Shown here: positions 50,446-63,474 of the stretch, piece by piece
Layout of the letters: each line of letters opens with the position of its first letter
Position numbering within the stretch: the first letter of the stretch is position 1
Assembly (NCBI GenBank): GCA_018881555.1
Contig: JACAXG010000202.1
Span: 310,001 to 374,000, forward strand
From: Amblyornis subalaris
Taxonomy: Eukaryota; Chordata; Aves; Passeriformes; Ptilonorhynchidae
Length of the DNA: 64,000 bases
Direction: 5' to 3'
Notes under the pieces: model-generated
What the model was told of the DNA's origin: nothing
What the model saw: the letters and a program-made list of their open reading frames with translations, nothing else
The model's database searches: none
Made by a program: the position numbers and the translations under genes

Positions 50446-51120
50446 CACAAAAATCCCCTCCAACTATTTGCTGTAACAACGAAATACTGATAGATATTTG
50501 TGTTATCAGAGTTCAGTTTCATGCTGGTGTTCCAGTGAACTACACACAAAGAGAAGAATTTAGTTATAAGAACACATTTGTGCTACTGCAATTGTGTCCT
50601 TTTTAAGAACTTCTCTTGACAGAATGGCATAATATGACACCCCTGAACCATCTCACTTTGCCAGCTAAATGCTGCTGCAGGTCTGGACTTATTCAAACCT
50701 GTGCTTTATCTAAATAGTAAATGAAAAAACATTAAATATGTTCACTGATTCTGGTAGCCAATCAAGATCTGAAGAAGAAAATTCCCAAATAAGAATGGCT
50801 TAATATTTGCTTGCCATCAAATCAGTGTGATTAATTAGTATACTAAATCTTATCAACAGACACTTCAGGTGCAGAGTCAGAAAAATATCTGTGGCAAACA
50901 CTGTACCCCATTCTGCTCTCTAGAAATTGCATCCAATCGTGGTAATAGTAGAAATTAAACCATTACTAGAATTTGTGACAAGGTTTAGCTGCTGCAGTCA
51001 TCCTAAAACACAAAAGCCAAATCTCTCTTGGAGCCAAACTTCTAGAAGTTAACTGGAGCTTTTCTCTAACAAACAATAACCAGTGAACATACATTGCTTT
51101 TACTTTTCACTGTTTGTCAG

Positions 51121-51297
51121 AGAAACAGCTCTTGCATGTTTCCTTCTTGTGAACATTATGCACCAGAACTTTTTTTAAGGGAGCAGGAAAATAGAAACAG
51201 CAGCAGGAGGGGGAGAGCGGGGCATAAGAGGAACAGACTCAAGATTTGCTACAAATTCAGTCANGGTGCAGGAATTAAGGTGATGCTGCTGCATTAA
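51121..51297 (+). CDS. Candidate terminal or internal exon, unknown product
   Basis: A strong acceptor (TTGCTTTTACTTTTCACTGTTTGTCAG) opens a frame of 58 codons to TAA at 51295-51297. Internal donors are possible at 51266 (NG|GTGCAG) or 51280 (AAG|GTGATG). The peptide starts RNSSCMFPSCEHYAPELFL and becomes strongly basic (SRRGRAGHKRNRLK). Entry phase 0 fits the phase-0 exit of the 49741 candidate. No poly-A signal follows closely. The composition is not distinctive and no family is recognised. Confidence 0.2.
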   Translation, partial: RNSSCMFPSCEHYAPELFLREQENRNSSRRGRAGHKRNRLKICYKFSXGAGIKVMLLH

Positions 51298-51299
51298 CC

Positions 51300-52270
51300 T
51301 GTGAAGATCAAGTTTTGCTAGAGGAAAGCCCAGCTGCTTGCTGGCAATTCCAGAGTCACCTCAACCCTCTGGACAGGTGGAACACAAGGTGTGGGTTATA
51401 GCAAAAGCCACCTGCTGTTTCAGCATCCCACCAGCCAGCAGAGAGGGACACTGGAAACAGGACCTGGAACACCTGCACGCCCTGAGGCCAGGGGTNTTTT
51501 TAGCACACAAAGCAAGAAGTCACTTCAGATTACAGACCAATGCACAAAGTAAGCCAAAAAGTGCTTGAGTAGAACTGCATTTCAAGGGACCAGTGCTAAA
51601 TGGGAACCACACACCTAGAGCTGGCTGACAGGGGGGTTCTGGGCAAGATCTTTAAAACAGAGAGCACATTCTCATGAAAAGCAGCAGATACCCAGAATCA
51701 TAGTGAGGAAATTCTTTCCCTGAACTCTGTACTCAAGCACTGAATCCTCTATGACCATANAACAACCTGTTCTGATACTCCCCACATACTCTGGCACTTG
51801 ATACACTCTAAATGAGGGCTGCTCACTCTAAAAATCACTTCTGTGTGATGCACCTGGACACACTAATCCATTACTGGGAATACAATTTCAGTGGCATGGA
51901 CAAATAACCCACATNCAGTCATTTACTTTTGAAACGGTGCAGGGAATTTTCACAAGCTCAGTTTATCAGGACAGCACGTAGAAAATGCGTGCAGGTGTCA
52001 GTGGGCATGATGGACACCTTAGGAATGCAGTTCTAGGTACCATCCCATCACCTCTTTTCAGAGGCAACCTGCTTCTCTTTCAATGGAGAACTTCTCCTCA
52101 GTGGAACAAGTATCCTGCAAAGATTAGCTGAGAAAAGCCTAATCTAAATTACTAACACATTCCTAAATTACATCTTCCTTGCATATTAAATTCTTACAAT
52201 GGGCAAGACCAAAACATGACTTATCCCAGTGATTAGGCCTCCTTCCTCATTAAAGACTTCCTTGCACACA
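51300..52270. other. Non-coding stretch
   Basis: No supported gene. A phrase near 51765-51795 resembles part of CR1, but its surroundings do not extend the match. Confidence 0.5.
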
Positions 52271-52272
52271 CT

Positions 52273-52460
52273 CACAGAACGGCAGAACAAACACTGTGGC
52301 AAAGAACAAAATTGAGATGGATCTCAAGAGACCCATCAAAATAACCCTTCAGAGGTTTGCAGCTACGTCACACCAACTTCCCCAGCCAACTTGTTCTCTT
52401 TGTTACCAATATTCCCTCCTGGAAAAAAAACCTCCAAGTGCTTAAACTGATAATTCCTAA
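52273..52460 (-). mobile_element. CR1-type LINE fragment, degraded
   Basis: On the plus strand it contains CTCACAGAACGGCAGAACA, ACTGTGGCAAAGAACA, ATGGATCTCAAGAGACCC, and later CCAACTTCCCCAGCCAACTTG, GTTACCAATATTCCCTCCTG and AAAACCTCC. These fall in the order of the antisense CR1 3' region ('CACAGAATGGCAGAATCAC...GGAAAAGACC...CACTTCCCTGGGCAACCTGTTCC...ACCACCCT...AAAAATTTCTTCC'). The copy is old, with gaps and no coding potential. The comparison is from memory. Confidence 0.4.
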
Positions 52461-52595
52461 AATGCCTTCTAAGATATTGATAGCTCCGCAAGTTTCAGGA
52501 TAATGCAGTATTTTATTCAGCCACAAAACAACCTTCTTTGTTACTAGTATTTCTTAAAGGGCTCTTACTCTTCTTGGCCCTTATTTGGCCAGGGG

Positions 52596-52622
52596 AAAAA
52601 AAAAAAAAAACAACAAAAAAAA
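52596..52622. repeat. A-rich run
   Basis: A15, then CAAC, then A8. It is low complexity, in the plus strand orientation, with no recognised retroposed unit in front of it. Confidence 0.85.
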
Positions 52623-52624
52623 GG

Positions 52625-55600
52625 CCAAACCATAGAAATAATTCAGAAGTTGCTCAAGGGAGAACATTAAGAAAAGAATCATTAAAGAGATATTTTGTTT
52701 CTTCAGTTAATAAGCTTCATCTTTGCCATGCTGTGCAAGTTCTTCCCTCAGATTCTCATTAAGAAGAGAAGTTTTGCATGAGCCTTTACACATTTCCACA
52801 TGGTGGAACCTCTCTTGTGCCTCAAGAAGTTGGGAAGAGGTTCTTCCCCAGAACTCCCACGTGGAAGGAAGTTACAGCCAGGAAGCTGGGACAAAGCTCA
52901 TTACTCTGAGCNAGGCATTGCTGACCCTGGATCATTCTTTAACCATGGATTGAATTTAAGGACATGGGATATGCACAGGTCTCTGCAGGAAGGGAAATGC
53001 TACCCCTGCCATTGAAAGACAAAGCCTGCTGTAATCCTTCTCCAAGGATTTCTGTGGCAGGTTGAAAACAAAGAGATTTCAGCACAAAGTCACTTCAATG
53101 TGTAGCTATTGGTGGCTTTGAGGCTGTGCCAAGGGCCACACGAGGATGCCATGTAGGAATGCAGAGATGCTTTTAAGACACNCAAGCCTCTACAGTTCTA
53201 TCTTATTTCCACCAGCAGCCCTGCAGAGAAGAGCTACACAAGGTGCAGGAGCCGTGGAATACATCCACACACTCCCACTTCAACCTGGGGCTGCAAGACC
53301 CATGGTGATGCTGTGGATGCACAGATCAGCCTCGCCTGTCTACTACACAAAACATCCTTGCTGCCCTATTTAACTCGCTTAGTGGGCACAATCTCTTACT
53401 TGAGGAATTCCTTGATTTTTTTCTGACTTGAATCAGGTGTCTCACCTTTTATAGTTGGAGACACAGTCTAGCAAAATCTCATACAAATGGTTTGGGACAC
53501 AAAGATTTGGTGAGAAGAAATTTTACTAAATTGATGAATCTTCCTTTCCAGAGACAAAAATAAATATATCAGATAAATTATCATGAAATAACTGAGAATT
53601 AAAAAAATATTTTGAAGATACAATGGGCAAAATATTTTATCCCAAGCCAAACTTCTTCAGTTTTCACTTTGATTTATTTATGCAGCAGCACTTTGGGGTA
53701 TGGTAAAATTACAGAGCAACAGTCTTCTGAAATTTGACAAATTTGTCATGTGAACAGATGGGCTGTAAGAACAGAAGCTCTGAACTGGGATTAAGGATGA
53801 TTTGGTCTTGAAGGATTCCATCTAACTGCTAGTTACAGCTAAAACAGCCAGATATAAACTTAGATTGTTATCCATCTATTATAAATCATTCTGCTCATGA
53901 TGTTCCTTGTTCAGAAAAACTACATCTATCTCTCCTTGTAAACTTTCTCCCATTGTTCTGATTCTTTGAAAAAATTATGCTGGACATCAGGTAGGGGAAT
54001 TAATACTGGCTGACCAGAAAAATGAATGCCTTCCCCTCTTGACATTTCAGCCATCACATTGAGTTATGTTGCTTAAATCTAATCATAGCGTGGTACCTTG
54101 TACCAAGCTGTTCCACCTGATGCAATAAATCACTGAGTCCTGTTAAAATCAATCCCTGCTCAGCTGCAGCACTGCTATTGTACCCCACTGGTTTGTATGA
54201 TGTCAAAGAGATCCAGCTCAAAATTCACACTGCAGCAGAGTGCTCTGTTTCATGAGTCCTGGAACGGTATTTAAATTAAGGGCTTGGATTAAGGTGATCG
54301 AGACTTCACTTTGTTTGTTCATATTTTTAATGAAGAACTCTTGGGACTAAGGCCTTGGATTGCTCCAGGAAAAGCAGGCAGCCCTTAGGTGGAATGGGCG
54401 ACTTTGAGACCCTCACTGGCTCTCGTGTTCATGAAATCTGTAGAAGGTTTGACCTAAAGCTGAAGCCAAAGGTCATATTCACATACATTTATGTATCTAT
54501 TCCTTGGCTTGGAAAATCACGTTCTGCTGCACGAGGCAGTTCATGGCTACAAGCAGCCACGTGTGACGAAAGCTTCCCAGGCACTGTGCCATTGATCTGT
54601 GTCTCTGCCTTCTTCATCCAGATCAATACCAGGTTTCTGTACCCAGTGTGAAACATGGTTGTGCATCTGTAACAGCTCATAACCATTTCCCTGTTTGGTT
54701 TTCCAAGGGGTTCATCCTGGAAATAAAATGTCAGATGGGGGGGGGGAGGGGGTTGTGTGCAGATGTTGTTTCAAGCCTAGAAATCTCCAAGTACTAGAAT
54801 GACCTAGATAAAAGAAGTTGATATTTCACAGCAAGCTTAACTTTGGACTGAAGCGTGGAAAAAAAAAAAACAAACCCACCCACAAAAAACCTCTAACAGT
54901 CTGTGGCCACAGCTTCCATAAATAAACCTCCAAACCCAGGCAAGGTAATAAAACTCTCATAGCTGGCATTAGGGATTACTAATAAGAAAAATGACTCAAA
55001 TACTAATCTCTTACAGTACTTCATTAATTAGATCTTCAACTTGTAGAGCACAATTTGCAGGAAATACTGTGCAGTTATGTACAGTAATTTACACAAAGAC
55101 TGCTTGTCACAATCCATTTGTTTGACTCATAATTTTCTTCTCTGCTCTGTCTTATTCACTCATTAACTGTTATAACAATTTCCAAGTATGAATCTACTGG
55201 AGCTTGCACATCTTGAGGTACACAGACACTGCAAACCATCTGGTCAACACAAATCAACTTTACCATAGGTCAGTGCAAGGGAATAAAACCTAATCCCGGG
55301 CTTCCTGAAGCCTGCCACTGAGAATCTTCCCCTAAAAAAAACAAGCAAACAAAAATTAGCAGGCCAGCCATTGGAGTCCGAATTGTTGAACAACTGAATG
55401 CACTTGCAACCTTATCACACTCATGGGAGTTTCCAGACCATCGCTAACAGAGTTACCAACAGAAGCATCAGGAGCAGAAAACTTTTTNAAAGTTATCAGG
55501 TAAGACCAATGAAAAGAAAACCTGCTTCTATCCTTCATTGATCAAGCTCAAGTAGCTTTACCAAATTTAAACAGGAATGATGCAAGTTGCAGAAATTTAG

Positions 55601-58515
55601 CACATCCTTGGACAGGTGTCGTTGCAAGGAGANACTTTCCTTCCTTGCTCACACATGCTATTTTTCCAACGGCTAGTGTTAATGACAGTGTAATGTCACT
55701 GACATTTATAATTCCCATTTTAGTGGCACAGGACCCCAAAACTGTATTACATGCGGCACNAGAGAGAGTTGAGTGTATTCCCAATTAAAGCTGGAGATTG
55801 ACAAAGATGTACGTTCTGCTCGTTACAAAAATACATTGCTCATCTGAATCTGTCGTGGGATGATTCATGAGCAATTCATGGGTAAGCTATGCCAAGACTG
55901 TCCCTGCTCAGGGTTTCTTTCTAAATTTAGATTCCACGGCAGTTCACTTTAAAAGAAATATTAAATCAGTGACGAGATGTGGAACATTATTCTTTTAGAT
56001 AAAAATAAGAGGTTGTCTGGGGATTCTAATTAGTTCGATAAGCTATGAATGAGTATAACCAACTTTACATACAAAGAATAATTTTGCATCCCTGTTCCAC
56101 TAATTAAGAAATACCTTCAGTTGTAGCTGAACTGAAGAGTCCTGTTAACTGTAACTAATAAGCCTAGGCTAGTTCTGATGACAATTGAGACTAGATAAAC
56201 ACATTAGAACTTTTTTCTGCATTGGAAACAGCAAAGCTTTAGCTTCACAGTCTTGCCTCCAGCAATGCTTTACATAACTGCATTTTATAAAATGTCATCA
56301 GCTCTCTCAGCGCCTGAGGACCTACCATGAGGGAATGCCATACTTTTATGTATGACTGCTGGCCAAAATAATAGGAACATCATTAACTTGATTGATGGCA
56401 NACGGATCAAGAAGGGTTAAATTGCTCTTTCCAGAACTTGACCCCAACAAAAAAATTTGCAGAAAAACTTTAATTAGATTCAAATTTTCAAACGGACCTC
56501 AGTTTTGCCTTTGGATGTGTGTTGCAGATTTTGCATAAATTTGCATTTACAGTTGAATGTCAAGGAATTTTATTGTTCCTTAAAACTGATGTATGAACAA
56601 GCATCTTCTTCTGCCTACATGGACCCGAATTAAATATTCTTATTCAAGAAGGAAATTGTTTAAATTCAAGACTTCTCTTGTCAGCAAAGTGGGCTAAGAT
56701 ATACTTTACTTGCCAGGTACTTGTACTCTGTAGGGCGGTAAGATTCCTGACACAACTGGGGTTTATGGGACAGAATTAGAAATTCCCTAAGGGCACTTGG
56801 TTCCGCAGAGCAGCTCTAGCATGGGACTGCAGATATTCAGCCTCAAATTGTTTCTGTCCTAAGTTTCTGGGTTTCCAGTTGTAGAACAGAAGCCTTGGCA
56901 GTCTTGGAAGAGCCAGCTCAAAATAGAGCTCTCAGTACTTTTCCCTACTTTTCAGGTTAGTTTGGATGCCCTTGNTGGGTAGAGGATATAGCAAATTCTA
57001 AAACATCTGACTTAGTCCCTTTAAAACAGATATTTTTCTTCTGGAAGAGGCACTATTTAATGCTTTTTGAAACTAATATTATTATGACATTCTTAAGTAT
57101 TTTGCACAAATTTAAATACAAATGCAAATTGGAGCAAAGTTTTAAGAATAAATTGGAATTTGGGGAAAAATATGTAATGATTAATTAATAATTGCCCCCT
57201 GGTAACCCTGTGCAGGAGGTCATGTAGGCAAACAGAGGTATTAGAATTCCATCTTGGCATGGCAGAGTGCAGAGGGAAAAAGAGAGAACAGGGAAATTAT
57301 ATCTGAGAAAGGAGCCAGAGAAGCCTATTTACATGGCCTTTCATCTCTGGCAGAAAACACGGTGATGTGGGAATTCACCTCAGCAATCTTATCATTAGCT
57401 CACAGCCTGCCTAAGATGCACAGCATCTGAGGAAAAAAATGCATACAGCTTGGAGAGAAAAAACAACATCTTGTTTCGCTAAGATCTATGTATTGCCAAA
57501 GGCCAGTGACATTAAAAAAGCAGCAGGACGGCCAAGAGCAGCCCCTATAGCGAGTTTATGGCAAGCACTTGCAGGTGTGTGAGCCACAGAGAAACCCAGC
57601 AAACAGCAGCTGGTGCTTTGATTTTGTATCAGGCACTTTCTACCAAGCCAAATGAATCTGAAAGCCAATGCAAATTACAGCAACTTCACGGTTTTTTCCT
57701 CTTGGAAAAAAAAAAAATGGTACCAGGTAAGATAACTCAACCAATTGAGAATAGAATTGAGAACTATGTCGGGGAATAAAATAAAAAGAACTTCTCTGAT
57801 CCTGAGTANTACTCTCCAAATGCAGTTCATAAAACACAGTGAATAAAGCAGTGTGCAGTCCTCCACCCAAACTGCTTCCAAGGCGAGGTGCCTCGTGAAT
57901 CCAGCACATCAATGCATGCAAGGAGCCNTTTATTCTCACCCTCATCTTTGTTCTTACTTTTTTCATATAANGGAAATAGGCATACTGAATGTTGAGACGC
58001 AGAATGTTGCTTTCTTTAACCATTTTATTTCTGAAGCTACGTGTCCACTCGGGACTCAAAGCAGCAGTCATTGCCTTTCACCTCACAGGGTGCAGGTCAA
58101 ATCATGTCCTTCTTCATGTCTCAAACTCATTCAAAAATTGTACCCGAAAAAAACCTCCAATTTCTTTCCTACTCAGGATTATTCCTACCAGTACAAAAGA
58201 GCACACAAGACCCAAGGTGGTTGGAAGTGACACATTGTTGGTGATATAGGAGTCAAATATTTTAAGCTATTCTTAAGAGCAGAAAGAAGAACATCTGGTG
58301 AGGGAGTATGCTCCTATTGTGCCTTTCCCAGGGCTGGGAGACAGAGCAGGGAGGACATTTGGTGAGAAGAATCAGTGGTGAAAATTGAAGAGCATTACGG
58401 GGCAGAGAGATCTGCACCAAGGCCAAATGGCCCTCAGCTACTCAACTCTGCCAGCCGCTCCTGCCAATACTGTTCAGTTTTAAAACTCTATCAAAAAACA
58501 TAATAAAAAGGATTT
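52625..58515. other. Non-coding stretch
   Basis: No supported gene. It contains A12 runs (54859-54870, 57706-57717) and a G-rich run. Frames reach at most about 100 codons on either strand without splice or start support. Confidence 0.55.
54737..54752 (+). repeat. G10-A-G5 tract
   Basis: A poly-G run broken by one A. It holds too few separate G3 tracts for a standard three-tetrad quadruplex. It is likely polymorphic and prone to sequencing error. Confidence 0.85.
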
Positions 58516-58522
58516 TTAAAAA

Positions 58523-58543
58523 GGGAAAAAGGGAGGGGAGGGG
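58523..58543 (+). other. Canonical G-quadruplex motif
   Basis: Four G-tracts (GGG, GGG, GGGG, GGGG) are separated by loops of 5, 1 and 1 bases, satisfying the G3+N1-7 rule on the plus strand. The two single-base loops predict a stable parallel fold. No gene or promoter is recognised beside it. Confidence 0.75.
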
Positions 58544-58544
58544 A

Positions 58545-61500
58545 CAAACAGCCCAAGCCTATGGCATACATAAATTGCCTAAGTCCCATATCTTTTGGTT
58601 GCAACAAATATGAAAAAAACCCCATTAAACTAAGAGAGTCCAAATGAACTAAAATGAGCACCATGCCAGAGGACAATATGTCCATTGCCAAAGGCAAAAA
58701 AGGAATTGATGAATGATACAACTACAGCAGATGAAATATAAATCCCTATTTCCNGTTCCAAATCTTTTTAACAAATTAATAATGTCATCAAAAGCAGAGA
58801 TACCTGTGCTTCCATCCTGGCTGATCTACAGCAAGAGCAGATGATGTTAGACACAACTGAGCAGGATTCAAAACTTCACATTATGTCCAGCCAGGAACCT
58901 GAGATATTAGTGCTCTTTCTGCTTTTGGTACTACGAGATCTTCAGCATTCACTGCTGCCTACTGATGCCCTTTGCAATGGATCCTGAGCAATTTTTACCC
59001 CTAAATTATTCTTCCATGTCTTTATTATTCTTTTAATTCTCTTTTGCTAGGACAAGATAGGAACAAACTTTTTTCACACTGATCTTCTTTCTAGACCATA
59101 TGAACAAACACAAGCATGAAATAATTGCCAGGTGAAACAACAGGCTGCTGCTTTCGGTTCCAGCCTCTCCTGCAAACCACACACTCCCCAAAAGAAGTTA
59201 ATCTGCCTTTAAAGGGCAGCCTTTTTCGTGTGAAAGAAGCAGGTGTGAGTTGATAGCACTGGATTTCTGTTCCGGGTGCCAGTGGNTCTGCAGCCGAGCT
59301 CGGTAGAAATGGAAGCCTGAAGCTTTGATCTTGAAATAAATGCAAGTTGGTAGCAAAGCTTCCATCAGTTTAAGGAATACAGTCCTCTGGCTGACTTCCT
59401 CAGACCATCAATCAGTAACCACCTCACTCCCTGTTTTCTATGCCTCTGGGAGGAACTTTGCAGATTGGCCACTCTGACCTTTCCAATATCAAGTTGAAAT
59501 GTGTAGCATAGCCTGTCTTATCTAACAGGAAGGTTTGCTTAACTTGAAATATATTCCTCAAGACAACATTATCCTAAGGAAATCTTATTATCTTAATTGA
59601 AAAAGATAAAANAGAGCATAGGTGTGTCTCTAACGTCTCCTACATCCCCCAAAAGACAAAATGCTGCATCCAGATTAAGTGGGTTATAACTTCCAGGCTC
59701 CATTTATCTAATGTGCTATGGGAGATAATTCCCCATTCTCTGAATTGTTGTACAGTAANATAAACTTGCTTTTCAGAAAAATTCCCCAATTGCTAAAGCC
59801 GTTCAAACTGTCTATGATATCACTGGTACTAATCACATTTCCCCTCCACAGCCCTTCCTCTCTTTTCCCTCTAAAATCCAGGGATGCTTTTATATCAACA
59901 TTAAATGAACTTGTTTGCTGCCTAGAAGCCAAATTAAATGTGCTCTTCCATACTCAGCACTCACAGAACAGGGAGAAATAAGAACAAATGAGAGCCATTA
60001 ATTAAATCTCACAGGGAACCACACTGCTGCAAATGGAAAACAAAACCTATTTTTCCCATAACTATTATTTTATGCTAAATGCATCATAATTGCTATTCAA
60101 GACCAGATTAAGAGTTTGTTTTTCCAACATTCACTTACTTTCTGTTTGTGATCAGACTGCAGACTAAGTTAGACTCTTTGCATTCAAACCCGAGAGTTTT
60201 CAGAGCCCTGGCTGTGTCTGTGGTGCTGCTGTGACTGCACAGACCCATCAGCAAGGCAGGGCAGTGCGTGGTGGTGACTTGGGAACCTCCCAGCACAGGT
60301 TCTCCCTTAGGGTGCCATTGTTGGTGGCATTCTGTGCTCCCTCCCAAATTCTGTCATCCGTATTCACCTTCTCAGGTTAAAGAGCGCAGAGCCTCTCCAG
60401 TCAATACCTGCAGGTGTGGTACAGATGCTCCCCATGCCTTGCATGTAAGCCCCTCAAGTAAATATGGTTTAAATTTATCTAATTGCAAAACTTCCCATTT
60501 CTAATTTACAGAGGTGAATTTTGTTGAAATATCAAAAAAGTCTGTTTCATTTTATCTTCATTTAGGTTTCTGTCCCAATGCATTTTCCCTCCCAGTGAAC
60601 TGGTCAGAGAGAACATCCTAAAAATCTATTGTGTGAAACAGATTTTTTTCTTTTTTAATGAAGAGATAAATCCATAAAGTTCCAAGTGNATCTTCCTGCA
60701 TTTTGTTATATTACACATCTAGGAAAGCCTTTCTATGCTTGCAAGTTTTTTATGATATAAATTACAGCTGGCCATATAAAACCAAACACATGGCATCCTG
60801 CTAAGCACCAGGAAACACAAATTCTGAAACCACAGCCTGTGTTTAGAGCTAAATAGATCTTTTTCAGCTTGCTCTGGGGCGGTGTAATCACTCCTGCTCC
60901 CTGTACTGGTTAATATTTTGTAATCAACTCCTCATCAAAAGCCTGGCATCAGTGACCCCTCTGTTCCTCAGACAAAAGCCACAGCTCCCTGCAACCTGCA
61001 CATCAGTGCTTTGCATCACACAGGGATTACCAGCACACAGCAGTTGTTCCCCCACAGGAATGTTCAACCCTTTTAATGCTCCTAATCCCTGAAAGGCTCA
61101 AGTCAAACTCAAATCAAATAAGAAAGGATCTTTATTACAGGGAGGATCCAGGATCTCCATTCTCAAATCTGAGTGCAGGAAAGCAGCAGAGGCCATGCAA
61201 TCCTCACGCAGCTGTAATCACAGGGAAGGCCTGGCAGTGCTCTGAACGTCCCAGCAGCTGCACAGATGTTATTTCTAAACTGTGCTGCCCATCTGAGTGA
61301 GGAGCTAAGCTCTGTGATCCTGCCCTCCACAGCAAAAAAAAAAAGCCAAGTTCTAACAGATGACAGCCCAAATGAGAGAAAATCTTCCACTTAATACACA
61401 GCAGAAGGAGACACCATAGTTTTACAGTGACAATAACCTGCAAATATAAGACAGTCTAGCACCTGGAAAATAATACCCAGAAATATGTGACTAGGAAAGA

Positions 61501-63195
61501 AACTAAATATGCATGTGTGCCCCCAGCTATACCCATCAAAAACCAGAGCTCTCTTTCTGTGCACACTCATACATAAGAGAAGCTGCTAGCTTCATGTGTG
61601 CATGTGCACACACAGGTACGAATGCTACACCCAGTATAATCTTAANAGCTTCTCCATAATTGCAATGGTTTCTGTCCTCTCACAAGCCCAGAGGACAGGC
61701 TTTCCTGGGTTGTATTGACTCAGGTACTGCAACTCAGAACTTTCTTCTAAACCTCTTATTCAACAGCCCCTGATACACTTAACCATGGATTCCTCTAATC
61801 CACTGNGAATCCATGTGTATTTGTCTTCACAGCTTTTTACAATCAGTGGTTCCATNATTTTTATTTTGCATTACATGAAGAAATACNTTCTTTGCTTTAA
61901 ACTTTGTACTGTCTTGTTATCCAGTTCAAGTCACCATTCTTGGTTTTAGATGCAGCTATAATTTACACATATGCACAGTCCTTTCAAAGAATAGTTATTC
62001 TATCCAGAATACCTTTATTTTACCCACACGTGGAAGCCACTCCATCTCTTTCATCCCAGATACACCCCCCCTTTTCTACTTACATTTTGTGAGGTGATGA
62101 GAATCAGAATAATGTGCTGTAGTCCACATGTAAATCTATGTCTATATGAATGATTCAAAAAGAGACAGAATGCAACTTGTGTTCAAGTTCACATAATGAT
62201 TTCTGAGGCTGGATTTACATTTCGGCTACCAAGCAGATCAGGATTGATATATTCATAGAATTATCAATATGTCAAAATCTTTCTCTGTGTGTACACCTCA
62301 TCATTATGTGGGCATTGATGCATTATTATTTTCCTACTGTGCATTACTTCTACATTTAGCCCAAGGTTTTATAACCAGTAACTCAGTGTTGTGAGATTCA
62401 CATTATAATAATAACTCTTGTAATTCACTTACTGACAATGGGGCCATTGATTGGTCTTAAATAACCCTTTCCTTCTTACAATTACCCTGGACTAAGGAAA
62501 GGGTTGATCATGGCATAAAAGAACAAATAACCTTCCATAGCCACCTTCCCTACAGGTCCACAGAGGAACCTTTAAAGTCTAGGAAAGGAGTGTTTTACAT
62601 GACAACATCAATTATAACAATACTCAACTGGCCAAAAAGAAAGTCCTTGCAGTCAATCACAGCATGGTAAAATAAAATCCTATATTCCCTGAGCTCTCTT
62701 TTAACCATATTATACCAATAATCTTTAATGAATATTCTCATGCTTTTAAACACTGTACAATTTCACAAAAACCAGTGACTTTTCAATAGGTTGATCTAAC
62801 TGTTGTTAATAATACACATAAAAGAGTATATAAGAACATATAAACTCCACCAAATAATTCCATAGGCTAGTTTGGTTTTGGGGGTGTTTTTTTAATGTGC
62901 AGAACATTCTCTCTGTCAATGGAAAATCAAAGTAATTCCTAATAACTTGCTGATTTCAGGGTTGTTTCTACTGAAACCTGTTGGGTTTAACCCTTGAGAT
63001 GTGATTCCAAGGGATGGTAAGTGGGTTTTTTTACACCAGCTCTTCTCATAAGTAATGGTGCACAAAAATTTGCATTTATCATGTAATTCCCACATTCTCA
63101 AACATCACCAATAGATCATAGGAAATTATATTGTAATGCATTCAAATGTTCTCAGTGAAATTACGTTTTAAGCAGCAGTTTTATTTTTGGGGTTG
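58545..63195. other. Non-coding stretch
   Basis: No supported gene. Frames are short and overlap. A perfect-looking splice pair at 62958-63018 encloses 57 bases closed in all three frames, so it does not mark a coding exon. Confidence 0.55.
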
Positions 63196-63201
63196 TTGTA
63201 G

Positions 63202-63359
63202 GATTGACAGCACATGGCAGTGCAGCTCCCGAGTCAGCTGCCATCCCCTGGATGGTGCAAGGTGCCAGAGCAGCAAGGATGGGCTTCTCGAGAGCTCAAC
63301 CCTCCCAACCCCTGAGCAGTTTTCCTTTCAGTGTGAGTGGAAGCAGCATCAAGCCAAGG
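63202..63359 (+). CDS. Weak 158-base exon candidate
   Basis: Lies between a TTTTTGGGGTTGTTGTAG acceptor and an AAGG|GTATGT donor. One frame (phase 2 in, phase 1 out) is open, with Cys- and Ser-rich sequence such as IDSTWQCSSRVSCHPLDG. It stays open beyond the donor to TAA at 63467-63469. A second frame is equally open, because the segment is GC-richer and has few stops, so the evidence for coding is weak. No family is recognised. Confidence 0.15.
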
Positions 63360-63474
63360 GTATGTCATGCAAAATTAAGAAATACGAGCTGGCTGCATCT
63401 AAGCACTGGAGTACTGAAAACAGTGTGGATGCAGAGCCACAAAGTCTAATTAAAGTCTTAAGTGCTTAAAGCCT

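Noticed and set aside
51765..51795. CR1-like CAACCTGTTCTGATACTCC
   Set aside because: A single phrase, with neighbouring sequence that does not follow the CR1 consensus.
62958..63018. Good acceptor (TGATTTCAG) and donor (ATG|GTAAGT) pair
   Set aside because: The 57 bases between are closed in all three frames, so it is not a coding exon. It could only be a non-coding RNA exon.
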